From contig CBDDDT010000003.1 of assembly GCA_965226755.1 (NCBI GenBank), positions 1,984,001 to 2,048,000 on the forward strand: 64,000 nucleotides of DNA, given 5' to 3'. A model generated the notes under the pieces. That model had not been told where the DNA came from. It searched no databases and saw nothing but the letters and a program-made list of their open reading frames with translations. The translations under genes were made by a program, and so were the position numbers. This document shows, in pieces, positions 49,603 through 58,878 of this stretch. Every line of letters starts with the position of its first letter. Position 1 is the first letter of the stretch. This DNA comes from Bog-113 sp965226755 (GTDB taxonomy: Bacteria > Acidobacteriota > Terriglobia > Bryobacterales > Bryobacteraceae).

Positions 49603-52080
49603 GTGTGGAAGTTACTGCGGACTCTCATCCTGCGGCCGTTGCGCCGGGATGCATTGCGATCAACTCTGACCGTGGTCGCGGTAGCGCTGGGGATCGCGGT
49701 CGTGATCGCGATCGACTTGGCGGGAGACGCCGCCGTGGGTTCTTTCCAATCCTCCCTCACGACGGTGGTAGGCAAGACGGACTTGGAGATATTAGCTAAC
49801 GGCGGAGTGGATGAAGCGTGGATCGGCCGTCTCGCGGCGCTGCCGCTGAACGCGAGGTTCGCGCCCGGAGTCGAGGCTACGGTGAATATCGCTCCGGCCG
49901 GATACGTTACTTTGTTCGGCATCGATGTGATCGGGGAAGCGGAGACGCGGCCGCAAGATGAGACCGCAAAGTGCGCCGGCGCGTCCCCGGCTTACGTAAC
50001 GAAGCGCCTGGCTGACCGATTGCCCCGCCGATTTTCGATCATGGGTCATTGGTTCTGTAGGCAGAGCACCATTGCGTCGGAAGGATCGGAATTCATCGCA
50101 GCCGATATCGCGGATGTTCAACTAGCGCTCGCCCGGTTCGGAAAACTCGACCGGATCGATGTCTTCCTTGGTAAGGGAGAAGATCTGGACCGGGTGGAAA
50201 AGGCAGCCCGCGACGTTCTTCCCCCGGGCTATCAGGTGACGCGCCCCGGGACCCGCAGCGCGGAAAATCAGAAGATGCTGGGGGCGTTTCGATGGAACCT
50301 TCGCATCCTTAGTTACATCGCGCTGGTCGTGGGAGCATTCCTGATCTACAACACGATTTCGATCAGCGTGGTCCGTCGGCGGCCCGAGATCGGAATCCTG
50401 CGGGCGCTCGGGGCAGGACGCCAGATGATCTTCGCCATGTTTCTCCTGGAGGCCGCCATGTTTGGGATCGCCGGAGCGTTTGCCGGAATCCTGCTCGGGC
50501 GTCTGCTCGCCGTGACCATGGTTTCGACGATTGCGAACACGGTCCGCTCGCTCTACACCAGCAGCAGCCCCGCGCCGATCCATCTCACCGCCATGCCGGT
50601 GCTGCTCGCCTTCACGGCGGGACTTGCGGTGGCGCTTCTTTCCGCGTGGGGACCCGCGCGCGAAGCCATGCAGACCGTTCCGATCGAGGCGATGGGACGC
50701 GGCTCTCGAGAAACCCGAGTGCGCCGGAAGCTGGGCCGCAATGCGGCGATCGCGGCGACGCTTGGAATTCTGGCTTGGGTCGCGTCCTACCCCGGACCGG
50801 TGCAGGGTCGCCCTATTTTCGGTTATGTCTCCGCGTTGTTAAGCGTCGCCGCGACCGCGTTACTCGCGCCGGCGCTGGTTCTTTCGGGAGACCGAATTCT
50901 TCGCGCTCCGTTACGGAAATTCCTGGGCGCCGCCGGACTGCTCGCTTCCCGAGGCCTTAGCGCGTCAGCCGGACGGACATCCGTGGTGGTGGCCGCGTTG
51001 GCGACCGCGGTCGCCATGATGGCCAGCGTCGGAATCATGGTCGGCAGCTTTCGGGAAACCGTGCTCGCATGGCTGGGTTCGCAGTTGCGCGCGGATCTGT
51101 ATATTCGCGCCGCCGGTCCGGCCGTGGCCGGCGAATATCCGCCACTTTCCGCCGAGGTTCCGCGCATTCTGCGGACGATCGACGGAATCGAAGACGTGGA
51201 CGAGTTCACCGCGCTGGAGTTCCGTTACGAGGGCCAGCGCGCGACGCTGGGCGCGGGCAACCTCGACGTGCAGCGCCGCCACGCTCGACTCCATTTCCAA
51301 TCCGGAGACCACGATGCGATCCTGCAATCTCTTGCCGGCGCGGACCGGGCGATCGTCAGTGAGCCCTTCGCTGAGAAACATCACGTTCGCGTGGGCGATC
51401 GCCTGGTGCTTTCGATTGGCGAAAAGCGGCCGCTGGTCACCGTGATGGGCATTTACTACGAGTATTCGAGCGAGCAGGGCTATGTAATTCTGGACCGCGC
51501 GATGCTGCTCCGCTACCTGCCTGGTCAGCTGCCGACCAACATCGCGGTCTATCTGCGGCCGGGAGCGAACGCGGACTCCGTACGCCGCATCATCGAGGAC
51601 CGGACCGCGGGATTTCCCCTTGTGGTGGCGCCGAACGCCCAATTGCGCCGCGATGCGGTGGCGATCTTCGACCGCACCTTCGCCGTGACCTGGGCGTTGG
51701 AGGGCGTCGCGATTCTCGTGGCTATGCTGGGGGCGGCGAACGCGCTGCTGGCTTTGGTCCTGGATCGCCGCCGGGAGTTAGGAATGTTACGCTATCTAGG
51801 AGCGGCAACAAGCCAGATTCGCGGGATGATTCTGGCGGAAGCGGGGCTGCTCGGTTTGTTCGCTCTCCTGTTAGGGTCGGCGCTGGGGCTGGTTCTTTCG
51901 TGTTTGTTGATCTTTGTGATCAACAAACAGAGCTTCGGCTGGACCATCCAGTTTCATCTTCCCGCCGCGGCTCTTGGCGGAGCGATGCTGCTAATCTGGG
52001 CCGTCACCGTGCTAGCCGGCCTCTACCCCGCGCGAGTCGCCTCACGTTTAAAGCCGATCGAAGTCATTCACGAAGAGTAA
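49603..52080 (+). CDS. FtsX-like ABC transporter permease
   Basis: The protein has 825 residues from the GTG at 49603, which directly follows the ATPase stop. It has an N-terminal helix (LTVVAVALGIAVVIAIDLAGD), a periplasmic MacB-PCD-like domain and a first FtsX core (about 225-350, with RRRPEIGILRALGAGRQMI). After a second set of helices and a second periplasmic domain (460-650) comes a second FtsX core ending in YPARVASRLKPIEVIHE. The duplicated layout means one protein could replace a permease pair. It works with the ATPase encoded upstream. Confidence 0.92.
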   Translation: MWKLLRTLILRPLRRDALRSTLTVVAVALGIAVVIAIDLAGDAAVGSFQSSLTTVVGKTDLEILANGGVDEAWIGRLAALPLNARFAPGVEATVNIAPAGYVTLFGIDVIGEAETRPQDETAKCAGASPAYVTKRLADRLPRRFSIMGHWFCRQSTIASEGSEFIAADIADVQLALARFGKLDRIDVFLGKGEDLDRVEKAARDVLPPGYQVTRPGTRSAENQKMLGAFRWNLRILSYIALVVGAFLIYNTISISVVRRRPEIGILRALGAGRQMIFAMFLLEAAMFGIAGAFAGILLGRLLAVTMVSTIANTVRSLYTSSSPAPIHLTAMPVLLAFTAGLAVALLSAWGPAREAMQTVPIEAMGRGSRETRVRRKLGRNAAIAATLGILAWVASYPGPVQGRPIFGYVSALLSVAATALLAPALVLSGDRILRAPLRKFLGAAGLLASRGLSASAGRTSVVVAALATAVAMMASVGIMVGSFRETVLAWLGSQLRADLYIRAAGPAVAGEYPPLSAEVPRILRTIDGIEDVDEFTALEFRYEGQRATLGAGNLDVQRRHARLHFQSGDHDAILQSLAGADRAIVSEPFAEKHHVRVGDRLVLSIGEKRPLVTVMGIYYEYSSEQGYVILDRAMLLRYLPGQLPTNIAVYLRPGANADSVRRIIEDRTAGFPLVVAPNAQLRRDAVAIFDRTFAVTWALEGVAILVAMLGAANALLALVLDRRRELGMLRYLGAATSQIRGMILAEAGLLGLFALLLGSALGLVLSCLLIFVINKQSFGWTIQFHLPAAALGGAMLLIWAVTVLAGLYPARVASRLKPIEVIHEE

Positions 52081-52099
52081 ATCCGAAAAGCAAAAGCTG

Positions 52100-53905
52100 A
52101 TGTCAAACGAGAACCATACCGCTACCACCCGAAACATCGCCATCGTCGCGCACGTCGATCACGGCAAGACCACGCTGGTTGACGCCATGCTAAAGCAGAG
52201 CGGCATCTTTCGCGCTAACGAGGAAGTGGCGGATCGCGTCATGGACTCGAACGACCTGGAACGGGAGCGCGGAATCACCATCCTGTCCAAGATCACGGGA
52301 ATTCGCTACCACGGCAATAAGATCAACATCGTGGACACGCCCGGTCACAGCGATTTCGGCGGCGAAGTCGAGCGCGCGTTGAAAATTGTAGATGGCGTCA
52401 TGCTGCTGGTGGACGCCAGCGAGGGCCCGCTTCCGCAGACGCGGTACGTCCTGATGAAGGCGCTCGAACAGCACCTGACTCCGATCGTCGTGGTGAACAA
52501 GATCGACCGGCCCGACGCGCGTCCCCAGGAAGTTTTGAACGAGGTTTACGACCTCTTCATCGATCTGGACGCCAAAGAAGACCAGTTGGATTTCCCGGTA
52601 CTGTATACCAATGGCCGAGCCGGGATCGCCAAGAACTCTCTCGACGACCCGTCGGAAGACCTGCGGCCTTTATACGAAGCGATTCTGAAGCACATTCCGC
52701 CGCCGCCCGGCGATCCAACAGCCGTGCTGCAAATGATCGTGGCGAATCTGGACTACAGCGATTATCTCGGGCGCCTGGCGATAGGACGCGTCTTCAACGG
52801 AATTCTGAACTACGGGGACGACGTGGCGATCTGTAAGCTGGACGGTTCGATTCAGAAGACGCGAATCACCAAGCTGTATTCGTTCGAGGGGCTGAAGCGT
52901 GTGGACGAGACGATCGGTTTCCCCGGCGACATTCTCGCGATCGCCGGCGTGGAAGGAATTACGATTGGCGAGACCGTGACAGGCGCCGATAATCCGAAGC
53001 CGCTGCCGCACATTCAAATCGATGAGCCGACGATCGGAATGCTGTTCACGATCAATACGTCGCCCTTCGTCGGCAAAGAGGGAAACTTCGTCACCTCGCG
53101 GAATCTGAAGGACCGGCTGGATAAGGAACTCCTGACCAACGTTTCAATCCGGGTGGAACAGATTACTCCGGATTCCTTTCAGGTGATGGGCCGCGGGGAA
53201 CTGCAGCTCGCCATCATTATCGAGATGATGCGCCGCGAAGGGTTTGAGCTTATGGTCGGCAAGCCTGAGATTCTGACCCGCAAGAACGAAGCCGGCGGCC
53301 TTCAGGAGCCGCTGGAGGATCTGGTTATCGATTGCCCGGAAACTTTCATCGGCGTGGTGATGGAAAAGATGGGCACGCGCAAAGGCAAGATGACCAAGAT
53401 GGTCAACAACGGCAGCGGGCGCGTCCGGCTCGAATTTCTGATTCCCTCGCGCGGTCTGATCGGTCTTCGGAGCGAAATCCTGACCGACACGCGCGGAACC
53501 GCGATCATGAACTCGCTCTTTCACGGCTACATCGACTGGCAGGGCGACATCCCCAGCCGTCCCACCGGCTCTCTGATTTCCGACCGCGCCGGCAAATCGA
53601 CCGGCAACGCGATTTTCAACCTTCAGGAGCGCGGGGAGATTTTCGTGAATCCCGGCACCGAGGTCTATGAGGGTATGATCGTGGGCGAGAACGCCCGGCA
53701 GAATGACCTGGACGTGAATATCGTCAAAGAGAAGAAGCTCACGAACATGCGTGCCTCCAGCGCTGACGAAGCCATCCGCTTGGTTCCGCCGAAGCTCCTC
53801 AATCTCGAGCAGGCCATTGAGTTCATCCGTGACGATGAGATGGTCGAGGTCACGCCGCAATCCATCCGGCTCCGCAAAAAGATTCTGAAAGCGAACCAAA
53901 GGTAG
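52100..53905 (+). CDS. typA: Ribosome-associated translational GTPase TypA/BipA
   Basis: BipA helps 50S ribosome assembly and stress adaptation. The 601 residues include G1 AHVDHGKTT, G2 RGITI, G3 DTPGHSDFGGEV, G4 NKIDRPDA, domain II, the EF-G-like domains and the BipA-specific C-terminus (SRGLIGLRSEILTDTRGTAIMNS, RLVPPKLLNLEQAIEFI). No strong Shine-Dalgarno sequence is seen before the ATG. It is followed 9 bp later by trmFO on the same strand. Confidence 0.97.
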   Translation: MSNENHTATTRNIAIVAHVDHGKTTLVDAMLKQSGIFRANEEVADRVMDSNDLERERGITILSKITGIRYHGNKINIVDTPGHSDFGGEVERALKIVDGVMLLVDASEGPLPQTRYVLMKALEQHLTPIVVVNKIDRPDARPQEVLNEVYDLFIDLDAKEDQLDFPVLYTNGRAGIAKNSLDDPSEDLRPLYEAILKHIPPPPGDPTAVLQMIVANLDYSDYLGRLAIGRVFNGILNYGDDVAICKLDGSIQKTRITKLYSFEGLKRVDETIGFPGDILAIAGVEGITIGETVTGADNPKPLPHIQIDEPTIGMLFTINTSPFVGKEGNFVTSRNLKDRLDKELLTNVSIRVEQITPDSFQVMGRGELQLAIIIEMMRREGFELMVGKPEILTRKNEAGGLQEPLEDLVIDCPETFIGVVMEKMGTRKGKMTKMVNNGSGRVRLEFLIPSRGLIGLRSEILTDTRGTAIMNSLFHGYIDWQGDIPSRPTGSLISDRAGKSTGNAIFNLQERGEIFVNPGTEVYEGMIVGENARQNDLDVNIVKEKKLTNMRASSADEAIRLVPPKLLNLEQAIEFIRDDEMVEVTPQSIRLRKKILKANQR

Positions 53906-53914
53906 AACTCTCAA

Positions 53915-55237
53915 GTGGACGTTCATGTTCTAGGCGGCGGGCTGGCTGGTTCGGAAGCGGCTTACCAGCTCGCCGAACGCGGCGTCAATGTTCTGCTCCA
54001 TGAAATGCGTCCGGTATTCTGCACGCCGGCCCATCAGACGGACCGGTTCGCTGAGCTGGTTTGCAGTAACTCCCTGAAGAGCGATCAACACCCATCCGCG
54101 TCCTGGCTGCTGAAAGAAGAACTGCGGCGGCTGGGCTCGCTCGCCATGCGAGCGGCGGCGGAGACGCGCGTTCCCGGAGGACAGGCGCTCACGGTGGATC
54201 GCGACCGGTTCGCGGAAGAAATCACGCGGGTCATCCTGGCGCATCCTCGCATTGAGATCCGGCGGGAAGAAGTGCGGCACATACCGGCGGACGCCGTCGT
54301 GATTGTAGCCACGGGACCGCTAACCGCCGATTCCCTGGCGGCGGACATCTCGCGGCGCACCGGTTCGGGCCGGCTCTTTTTCTACGACAGCATCAGCCCG
54401 ATCGTCGATGGCGAGACCGTGGACCTCACCATCGCCTTTCGCGCGTCGCGATATGACAAGTCGCTCGACGGTTCTGGGGACTACCTGAATTGCCCGCTGA
54501 ATCGCCAGGAGTATGAGCTGTTTTACGACGCGCTCATCCGGGCGGAGGCATTCGAATCCCACATCCCGGGTGACGTTCCCTACTTCGAGTCTTGCCTTCC
54601 GATTGAAGAGATCGCGCGGCGGGGGCGGGATACGCTCAGGTTCGGGCCAATGAAGCCGGTGGGACTCACCGATCCACGCACGGGGCGGTACCCATACGCC
54701 TGCGTACAACTCAGGCAGGAGAACCTGCGCGCGGATAGTTGGAATCTGGTCGGATTTCAAAATCACCTGCGCTTCCCGGAGCAGAAGCGCGTGCTGCGGA
54801 TGATTCCGGGGTTGGAGAGTGCCGAACTCCTGCGATATGGGCAGATTCATCGCAACACCTACATCAACGCGCCGGCGCTGCTCCGTCCGTCGCTACAGCT
54901 GAAATCGGAGCCCAACATCTTCTTCGCGGGACAGATATCGGGCGTGGAGGGCTATGTCGAATCCATCGCCACCGGTTTGGTCGCAGGCTTGAATGCGGCG
55001 GCATTCCTCAGCGGGGAATCGCCGGAAACGTTTCCCCGGGAGACCGCTCTCGGTTCGCTCTGCCACTACATAACTGGCGCCGATCCTGACGACTACCAAC
55101 CGGCCAACATCGCGTTCGATCTCTTCCCCGCGCTGGAGGACGCCGGGCGGTTCCGGCATGACAAAAAGGCGCGGCATGCCGAGATCTGCCGTCGCGGTAT
55201 CCAGGCGATGGAGCAATACTGTCTCGCCCATGTCTGA
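53915..55237 (+). CDS. trmFO: Folate-dependent tRNA (uracil-54) C5-methyltransferase TrmFO
   Basis: TrmFO methylates U54 in the T loop of tRNAs using methylenetetrahydrofolate and FAD. The 440-residue protein begins with the FAD-binding VHVLGGGLAGSEAAYQLAERG and contains LVCSNSLKSDQHPSASWLLKEE, FYDSISPIVDGETVD, RAEAFESHIPGDVPYFESCLPIEEIARRG in outline, and GVEGYVESIATGLVAG. The start is a GTG at 53915. The xerC-like gene overlaps its end by eight bases, an arrangement known from other phyla. Confidence 0.96.
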   Translation: MDVHVLGGGLAGSEAAYQLAERGVNVLLHEMRPVFCTPAHQTDRFAELVCSNSLKSDQHPSASWLLKEELRRLGSLAMRAAAETRVPGGQALTVDRDRFAEEITRVILAHPRIEIRREEVRHIPADAVVIVATGPLTADSLAADISRRTGSGRLFFYDSISPIVDGETVDLTIAFRASRYDKSLDGSGDYLNCPLNRQEYELFYDALIRAEAFESHIPGDVPYFESCLPIEEIARRGRDTLRFGPMKPVGLTDPRTGRYPYACVQLRQENLRADSWNLVGFQNHLRFPEQKRVLRMIPGLESAELLRYGQIHRNTYINAPALLRPSLQLKSEPNIFFAGQISGVEGYVESIATGLVAGLNAAAFLSGESPETFPRETALGSLCHYITGADPDDYQPANIAFDLFPALEDAGRFRHDKKARHAEICRRGIQAMEQYCLAHV

Positions 55238-56135
55238 GATTCAAATCCGGATCGACAGTTTCCTCGACGGGCTCCGGCTCGGGAACGCTTCTCCGCACAC
55301 GGTGAAGTCTTACGGCAGCGATCTGCGGGAGTTCGCCAGCTACTTCACGGTTCCCGGCCAGCCGGAGCCCGCGCTCGCCGTCCTCGATCTGCTCGACTTA
55401 CGCGAGTGGCTCTCCGCCCAGCATGAGCACGGGGCAAAGGCGGTGACCATCCGGCGCAAGGTCGCCGCGCTCCGGATGTTTTTCCGTTTTCTGATGCGCG
55501 AAGGCGTGACGACGGAAAACCCCGCGCGGCTGCTTCGCCTGCCGAAACTGCCGAGACATATTCCCGCCGTGCCCACTCCGGAGAGCACCAATGCTCTTCT
55601 GGACGACATTAGCGCTCAGAAACTGGAGCGCCCGTTTCCCGACCGGGACCTGGCCATTTTCGAGTTGCTCTATGGCTGCGGACTCCGTGTCAGCGAACTT
55701 GTGGGGCTGGACATGGGACGTCTGGATCGCACGGAGCGCTGGCTCCTGGTGCGGGGAAAAGGGCGCAAAGAGCGCCAGGTTCCAGTTGTTGAAAAAGCCT
55801 GGCAAGCTCTTGAGCGATATCTCGCGGTGCGCTCCGCCAGCGCGGAAGAAGAACAAGCAGTGTTCCTGAACCATCGCGGGAAGCGGCTAACAGACCGCGC
55901 GGTGCGCCAAATCGTCAAATTGTACTCGGTCGCGCTGTCGGACGATCCTTCGCTCCATCCTCACAGCTTCCGTCACGCTTATGCGACCCACTTGCTTTCG
56001 GGCGGCGCGGACCTGCGCTCGATTCAGGAACTTTTGGGGCACGCCCGGCTTTCCACGACACAGAAATACACGCAGATTTCGCTGACCGACCTGCTGCAGG
56101 TTTACGATAAAGCGCACCCCAAGGCCCGGCTTTAA
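55230..56135 (+). CDS. xerC: XerC-type tyrosine recombinase
   Basis: The 301-residue protein has an N-terminal core-binding domain (SPHTVKSYGSDLREF) and the catalytic domain with all expected residues: Arg in LLYGCGLRVSEL, Lys in KGRKERQVP, His and Arg in HPHSFRHAYATHLL, His in LLGHARLSTTQ and the Tyr nucleophile in KYTQIS. XerC and XerD resolve chromosome dimers at dif; which of the two this is cannot be fixed by sequence reading alone. Linkage to trmFO favours a housekeeping XerC rather than a phage integrase. No dif site was recognised. Confidence 0.9.
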   Translation: MSEIQIRIDSFLDGLRLGNASPHTVKSYGSDLREFASYFTVPGQPEPALAVLDLLDLREWLSAQHEHGAKAVTIRRKVAALRMFFRFLMREGVTTENPARLLRLPKLPRHIPAVPTPESTNALLDDISAQKLERPFPDRDLAIFELLYGCGLRVSELVGLDMGRLDRTERWLLVRGKGRKERQVPVVEKAWQALERYLAVRSASAEEEQAVFLNHRGKRLTDRAVRQIVKLYSVALSDDPSLHPHSFRHAYATHLLSGGADLRSIQELLGHARLSTTQKYTQISLTDLLQVYDKAHPKARL

Positions 56136-56140
56136 GCAGA

Positions 56141-57535
56141 TTAAATAAGGGCGGCGCCGCCGGATTGCGCGCCGTATTTCTCGAAGAAGTGCGCAACCGT
56201 CATAATCCCTTTGTAGTAATTATCGACGCTGTATTTTTCATTTGGTGAATGCAATCCGTCGTCCGGCAGACCAAATCCCATCAGGATTGTCGGAATGCCG
56301 GCAAACTTGGCAAACTCGCCCACGATCGGAATGGACCCGCCCGAGCGGGTGAAAACCGTAGGCTGCCCAAATATGTCCTCCATTGCGGCCGCCGCCACCT
56401 GGATCGCCTGGTTATCGGTGTTCACCATCACTCCGGGGCTGGCGCCAAGCACGCGTACGTCAATCTGAATTCCTTTGGGCGTGTGCTTCTCGACGTGTTT
56501 TCGGAAGGCAGCCACGATCTTCTCCGGGTCCTGATTCGGAACCAGCCGGAAGCTGACCTTGGCGACAGCCTTAGACGGAATCACCGTCTTGCTTCCCGCT
56601 CCCGTAAAGCCTCCCGCAATCCCGTGGATTTCGAAGGTAGGCCGCGACCACACACGCTCCAACACGGTGTGATGCTTCTCCCCGATGAGTTTCGAAGATC
56701 CGACCTCGTCACGCAGGAACGCCGACTCGCTGAACGGAAGTTTCTCCCAGCTATCCAACTCGGCCTGCGAAGGTGGTTCCACATCGTCGTAAAAGCCATT
56801 CACCTTCACCTTCCCCTTGCGGTTCTTCACTGTGCCGAGGAGTTCGACGAGGCCGAAAATCGGATTCGGAGCGGCGCCGCCATAAACACCCGAATGCAAG
56901 TCTCGAGATGGGCCGGTCGCCTCCACTTCCATGTAAACCAAGCCGCGCAGGCCGACGTTTAGGGTGGGCAGCCCCGGTGCATACATGGAGGTGTCGGAAA
57001 CCAGCGCGACATCCGCCCGCAGTTTTTCCGCGTGCCCCTCGACATATTTACTAATGGAGACTCCCCCCACTTCTTCTTCGCCTTCAATCAGGAATTTGAG
57101 GTTAACGGGCAGCGTGCCGTGAATCTCTCGAAGAGCTTCCACCGCCTTGATGTGGGTATACATCTGGCCCTTATCATCAGCGGAACCGCGCGCGTAAATG
57201 CTGCCATTCCTGACGACGGGTTCAAAAGGCGGACTGTCCCATAGCTCCAGGGGGTCCGCCGGCTGAACATCGTAGTGGCCGTAACAGAGAACCGTCGGCT
57301 TCCCCGGAGCGTGAAGCCAGTCCGCGGAGACCAAGGGATGTCTCTCGGTCTCGATCAACTCGACGTTCTCCAGGCCGGCGCTTCGCAGCTTCTCCGAAAC
57401 AAACGCCGCCGCAAGCCGCACATCCTTCGTGTGTTCAGGCAAAGTGCTGATACTCGGGATGCGGAGAAATTCCTTCAACTCCTCAAGAAGACGCTCCTGG
57501 TGTTCAGTAACAAATTGGTTGACGGCGTCGGACAT
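56141..57535 (-). CDS. M20 family dipeptidase
   Basis: This 464-residue zinc peptidase resembles carnosinase-like M20 dipeptidases. Metal-site segments include CYGHYDVQPADP (His, Asp), YARGSADDKGQ and the catalytic Glu pair in EGEEEVGG, with the C-terminal VGEFAKFAGIPTILMGFGLPDDGLHSPNEKY in outline. A dimerisation (lid) domain occupies about 190-350. It lacks a signal peptide and probably cleaves dipeptides in the cytoplasm. It is convergent with xerC, 5 bp apart. Confidence 0.92.
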   Translation of the reverse strand: MSDAVNQFVTEHQERLLEELKEFLRIPSISTLPEHTKDVRLAAAFVSEKLRSAGLENVELIETERHPLVSADWLHAPGKPTVLCYGHYDVQPADPLELWDSPPFEPVVRNGSIYARGSADDKGQMYTHIKAVEALREIHGTLPVNLKFLIEGEEEVGGVSISKYVEGHAEKLRADVALVSDTSMYAPGLPTLNVGLRGLVYMEVEATGPSRDLHSGVYGGAAPNPIFGLVELLGTVKNRKGKVKVNGFYDDVEPPSQAELDSWEKLPFSESAFLRDEVGSSKLIGEKHHTVLERVWSRPTFEIHGIAGGFTGAGSKTVIPSKAVAKVSFRLVPNQDPEKIVAAFRKHVEKHTPKGIQIDVRVLGASPGVMVNTDNQAIQVAAAAMEDIFGQPTVFTRSGGSIPIVGEFAKFAGIPTILMGFGLPDDGLHSPNEKYSVDNYYKGIMTVAHFFEKYGAQSGGAALI

Positions 57536-57575
57536 ATCCCGATGTTATAGCACCGGGGAATGGCCTCTGAGGAAA

Positions 57576-57609
57576 GCCTCAGGCTCCGGTTTGCGAGTGA
57601 GCCTGAGGC
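57576..57609 (-). terminator. Probable terminator at the end of the RHH gene
   Basis: An 11-bp perfect inverted repeat GAGCCTGAGGC/GCCTCAGGCTC with a 12-base loop overlaps the last codons and stop of the RHH gene. On the minus strand it is followed by TTTCCTC, a weak T tract. It may end the RHH transcript before the dipeptidase gene. Confidence 0.4.
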
Positions 57610-57854
57610 CGGCTGAGGAAGCCGGAAATCTTCTCCACGGTTCCCTGAATTTCAGAAACTTTTCGATCCAGACCGGCGAGATCGAGCGAGCCATTTTCTG
57701 TTCTTGGGTTTGCAACGGAGTTCAAAATCGCTCCGCGCGCGAAATCAGAGATGCTGCGGGCCCCCTGGCGAATCGCCGCTTCCTTAAGAGTCTGGTATTC
57801 GTCTTCCGATAACCGGAAATTGACGAGTCTCGTCCGTGGACTGTAGATAGCCAT
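57579..57854 (-). CDS. Ribbon-helix-helix (CopG-like) protein
   Basis: The 91-residue protein has an N-terminal ribbon-helix-helix fold at about 8-45 (RLVNFRLSEDEYQTLKEAAIRQ, then SISDFARGAIL), followed by a helical C-terminus with possible coiled coil (LDRKVSEIQGTVEKISGFL). Such proteins are transcription repressors, antitoxins or mobilisation accessory proteins. No toxin or relaxase gene is adjacent. An inverted repeat GCAACT-N7-AGTTGC sits 17 bp before its start, a plausible self-operator. Confidence 0.72.
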   Translation of the reverse strand: MAIYSPRTRLVNFRLSEDEYQTLKEAAIRQGARSISDFARGAILNSVANPRTENGSLDLAGLDRKVSEIQGTVEKISGFLSRPQAHSQTGA

Positions 57855-58127
57855 TGGTGGTCTTCAAATCTGCAACTCAAATTCAGTTGCGCATTAAGTC
57901 TAATTACTTTTTGCGATCAGAACCGAATTTCCAGCATCCTATTTCTCCACAGACAATTCGGTCCTGTAACGCGTAATTAATCAATAGTAGTGCTAAACGT
58001 TCCTAAAGGTAAGCGGAACAATTACACCATCGCGGGTCAAAAAAGACGTTTTGTTGCTGGAATTGCGGTGATTTGGTAGTCGAAAAGACATCAACCTGAT
58101 AAGTACTAGACGGGAGCGCCGGACTGT
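57855..58127. other. AT-rich intergenic region upstream of the RHH gene
   Basis: This 273-bp gap is clearly richer in A and T than its neighbours. It contains the inverted repeat GCAACT (57872-57877), seven bases, AGTTGC (57885-57890) close to the RHH start. No gene, RNA or convincing -35/-10 pair is recognised in the rest, though it separates larB from the RHH gene on the same strand and presumably holds the RHH promoter. Confidence 0.4.
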
Positions 58128-58874
58128 TTACAGGTGGTTGACGATACTGGCGAAGTACCCAGCCCCGAATCCGTTATCTATGTTTACTACTGTAACATTG
58201 CTGGCGCAGCTATTGAGCATCCCTAAGAGGGCGGCAAGCCCATGAAAACTGGCGCCGTAGCCAATACTTGTGGGAACCGCGACCACCGGGCAGGACACCA
58301 TCCCGCCGACCGCGCTCGGTAAGGCGCCTTCCATCCCGGCGCAAACGATCGCGATACGAGCCGCGGAAAGATTCTGCTGGTGCGCCATCAAGCGGTGGAT
58401 TCCAGCCACCCCCACATCGTAGATAGCCTCGACCCGATTGCCCATGGTCTCGGCGGTTACAATCGCTTCCTCGGCGACCGGTATGTCGCTGGTTCCGGCG
58501 CAGACGACCGCGATCGTGCCCTTTCCAGTTACGTTGCGGTGGTGCCATAGCCGCACAGCGCCGGATGCCGGAAAGTGCTCCGCGTCAGGAAACCGGGCGA
58601 GTAAGGCAGCCGCCTTCGGCGCATCGGTTCTTGTAATCAGCACGTTGGGCGAGTGTTCCGCCAAACGCTCCGCGATCGCGACGACCTGTTCGCTCGTCTT
58701 GCCGAGGGCGAAGACCACTTCCGGGGTTCCGTGGCGGAGCGCGCGGTGATGGTCCAGCTTGGCGAATCCGATGTCCTCGAACGGGAGGTGCCGCATCCGC
58801 TCGAGCGCATGATCCACATCCATCGCGCCGGAACGCACGCTATCCAACAGTTCGCGAAGTTGTTCTTCAGTCAT
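58128..58874 (-). CDS. larB: LarB-type nickel-pincer nucleotide biosynthesis protein
   Basis: LarB carboxylates and hydrolyses nicotinic acid adenine dinucleotide in the first step of nickel-pincer cofactor synthesis. The 248-residue protein has the LarB N-terminal helical region (LRELLDSVRSGAMDVDHALERM) and the PurE-like carboxylase domain (VVCAGTSDIPVAEEAIVTAETMG, VCAGMEGALPSAVGGMVSCPVVAVPTSIGYG in outline, NIDNGFGAGYFA). larC and larE are not in the window, so the pathway may be completed elsewhere. It lies 4 bp downstream of the DUF192 gene on the same strand. Confidence 0.92.
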   Translation of the reverse strand: MTEEQLRELLDSVRSGAMDVDHALERMRHLPFEDIGFAKLDHHRALRHGTPEVVFALGKTSEQVVAIAERLAEHSPNVLITRTDAPKAAALLARFPDAEHFPASGAVRLWHHRNVTGKGTIAVVCAGTSDIPVAEEAIVTAETMGNRVEAIYDVGVAGIHRLMAHQQNLSAARIAIVCAGMEGALPSAVGGMVSCPVVAVPTSIGYGASFHGLAALLGMLNSCASNVTVVNIDNGFGAGYFASIVNHL

Positions 58875-58878
58875 CCCG

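Noticed and set aside
55230..56135. Tyrosine recombinase as the mark of an integrated mobile element
   Set aside because: It overlaps trmFO and has the XerC layout. There are no att repeats, tRNA target or cargo genes.
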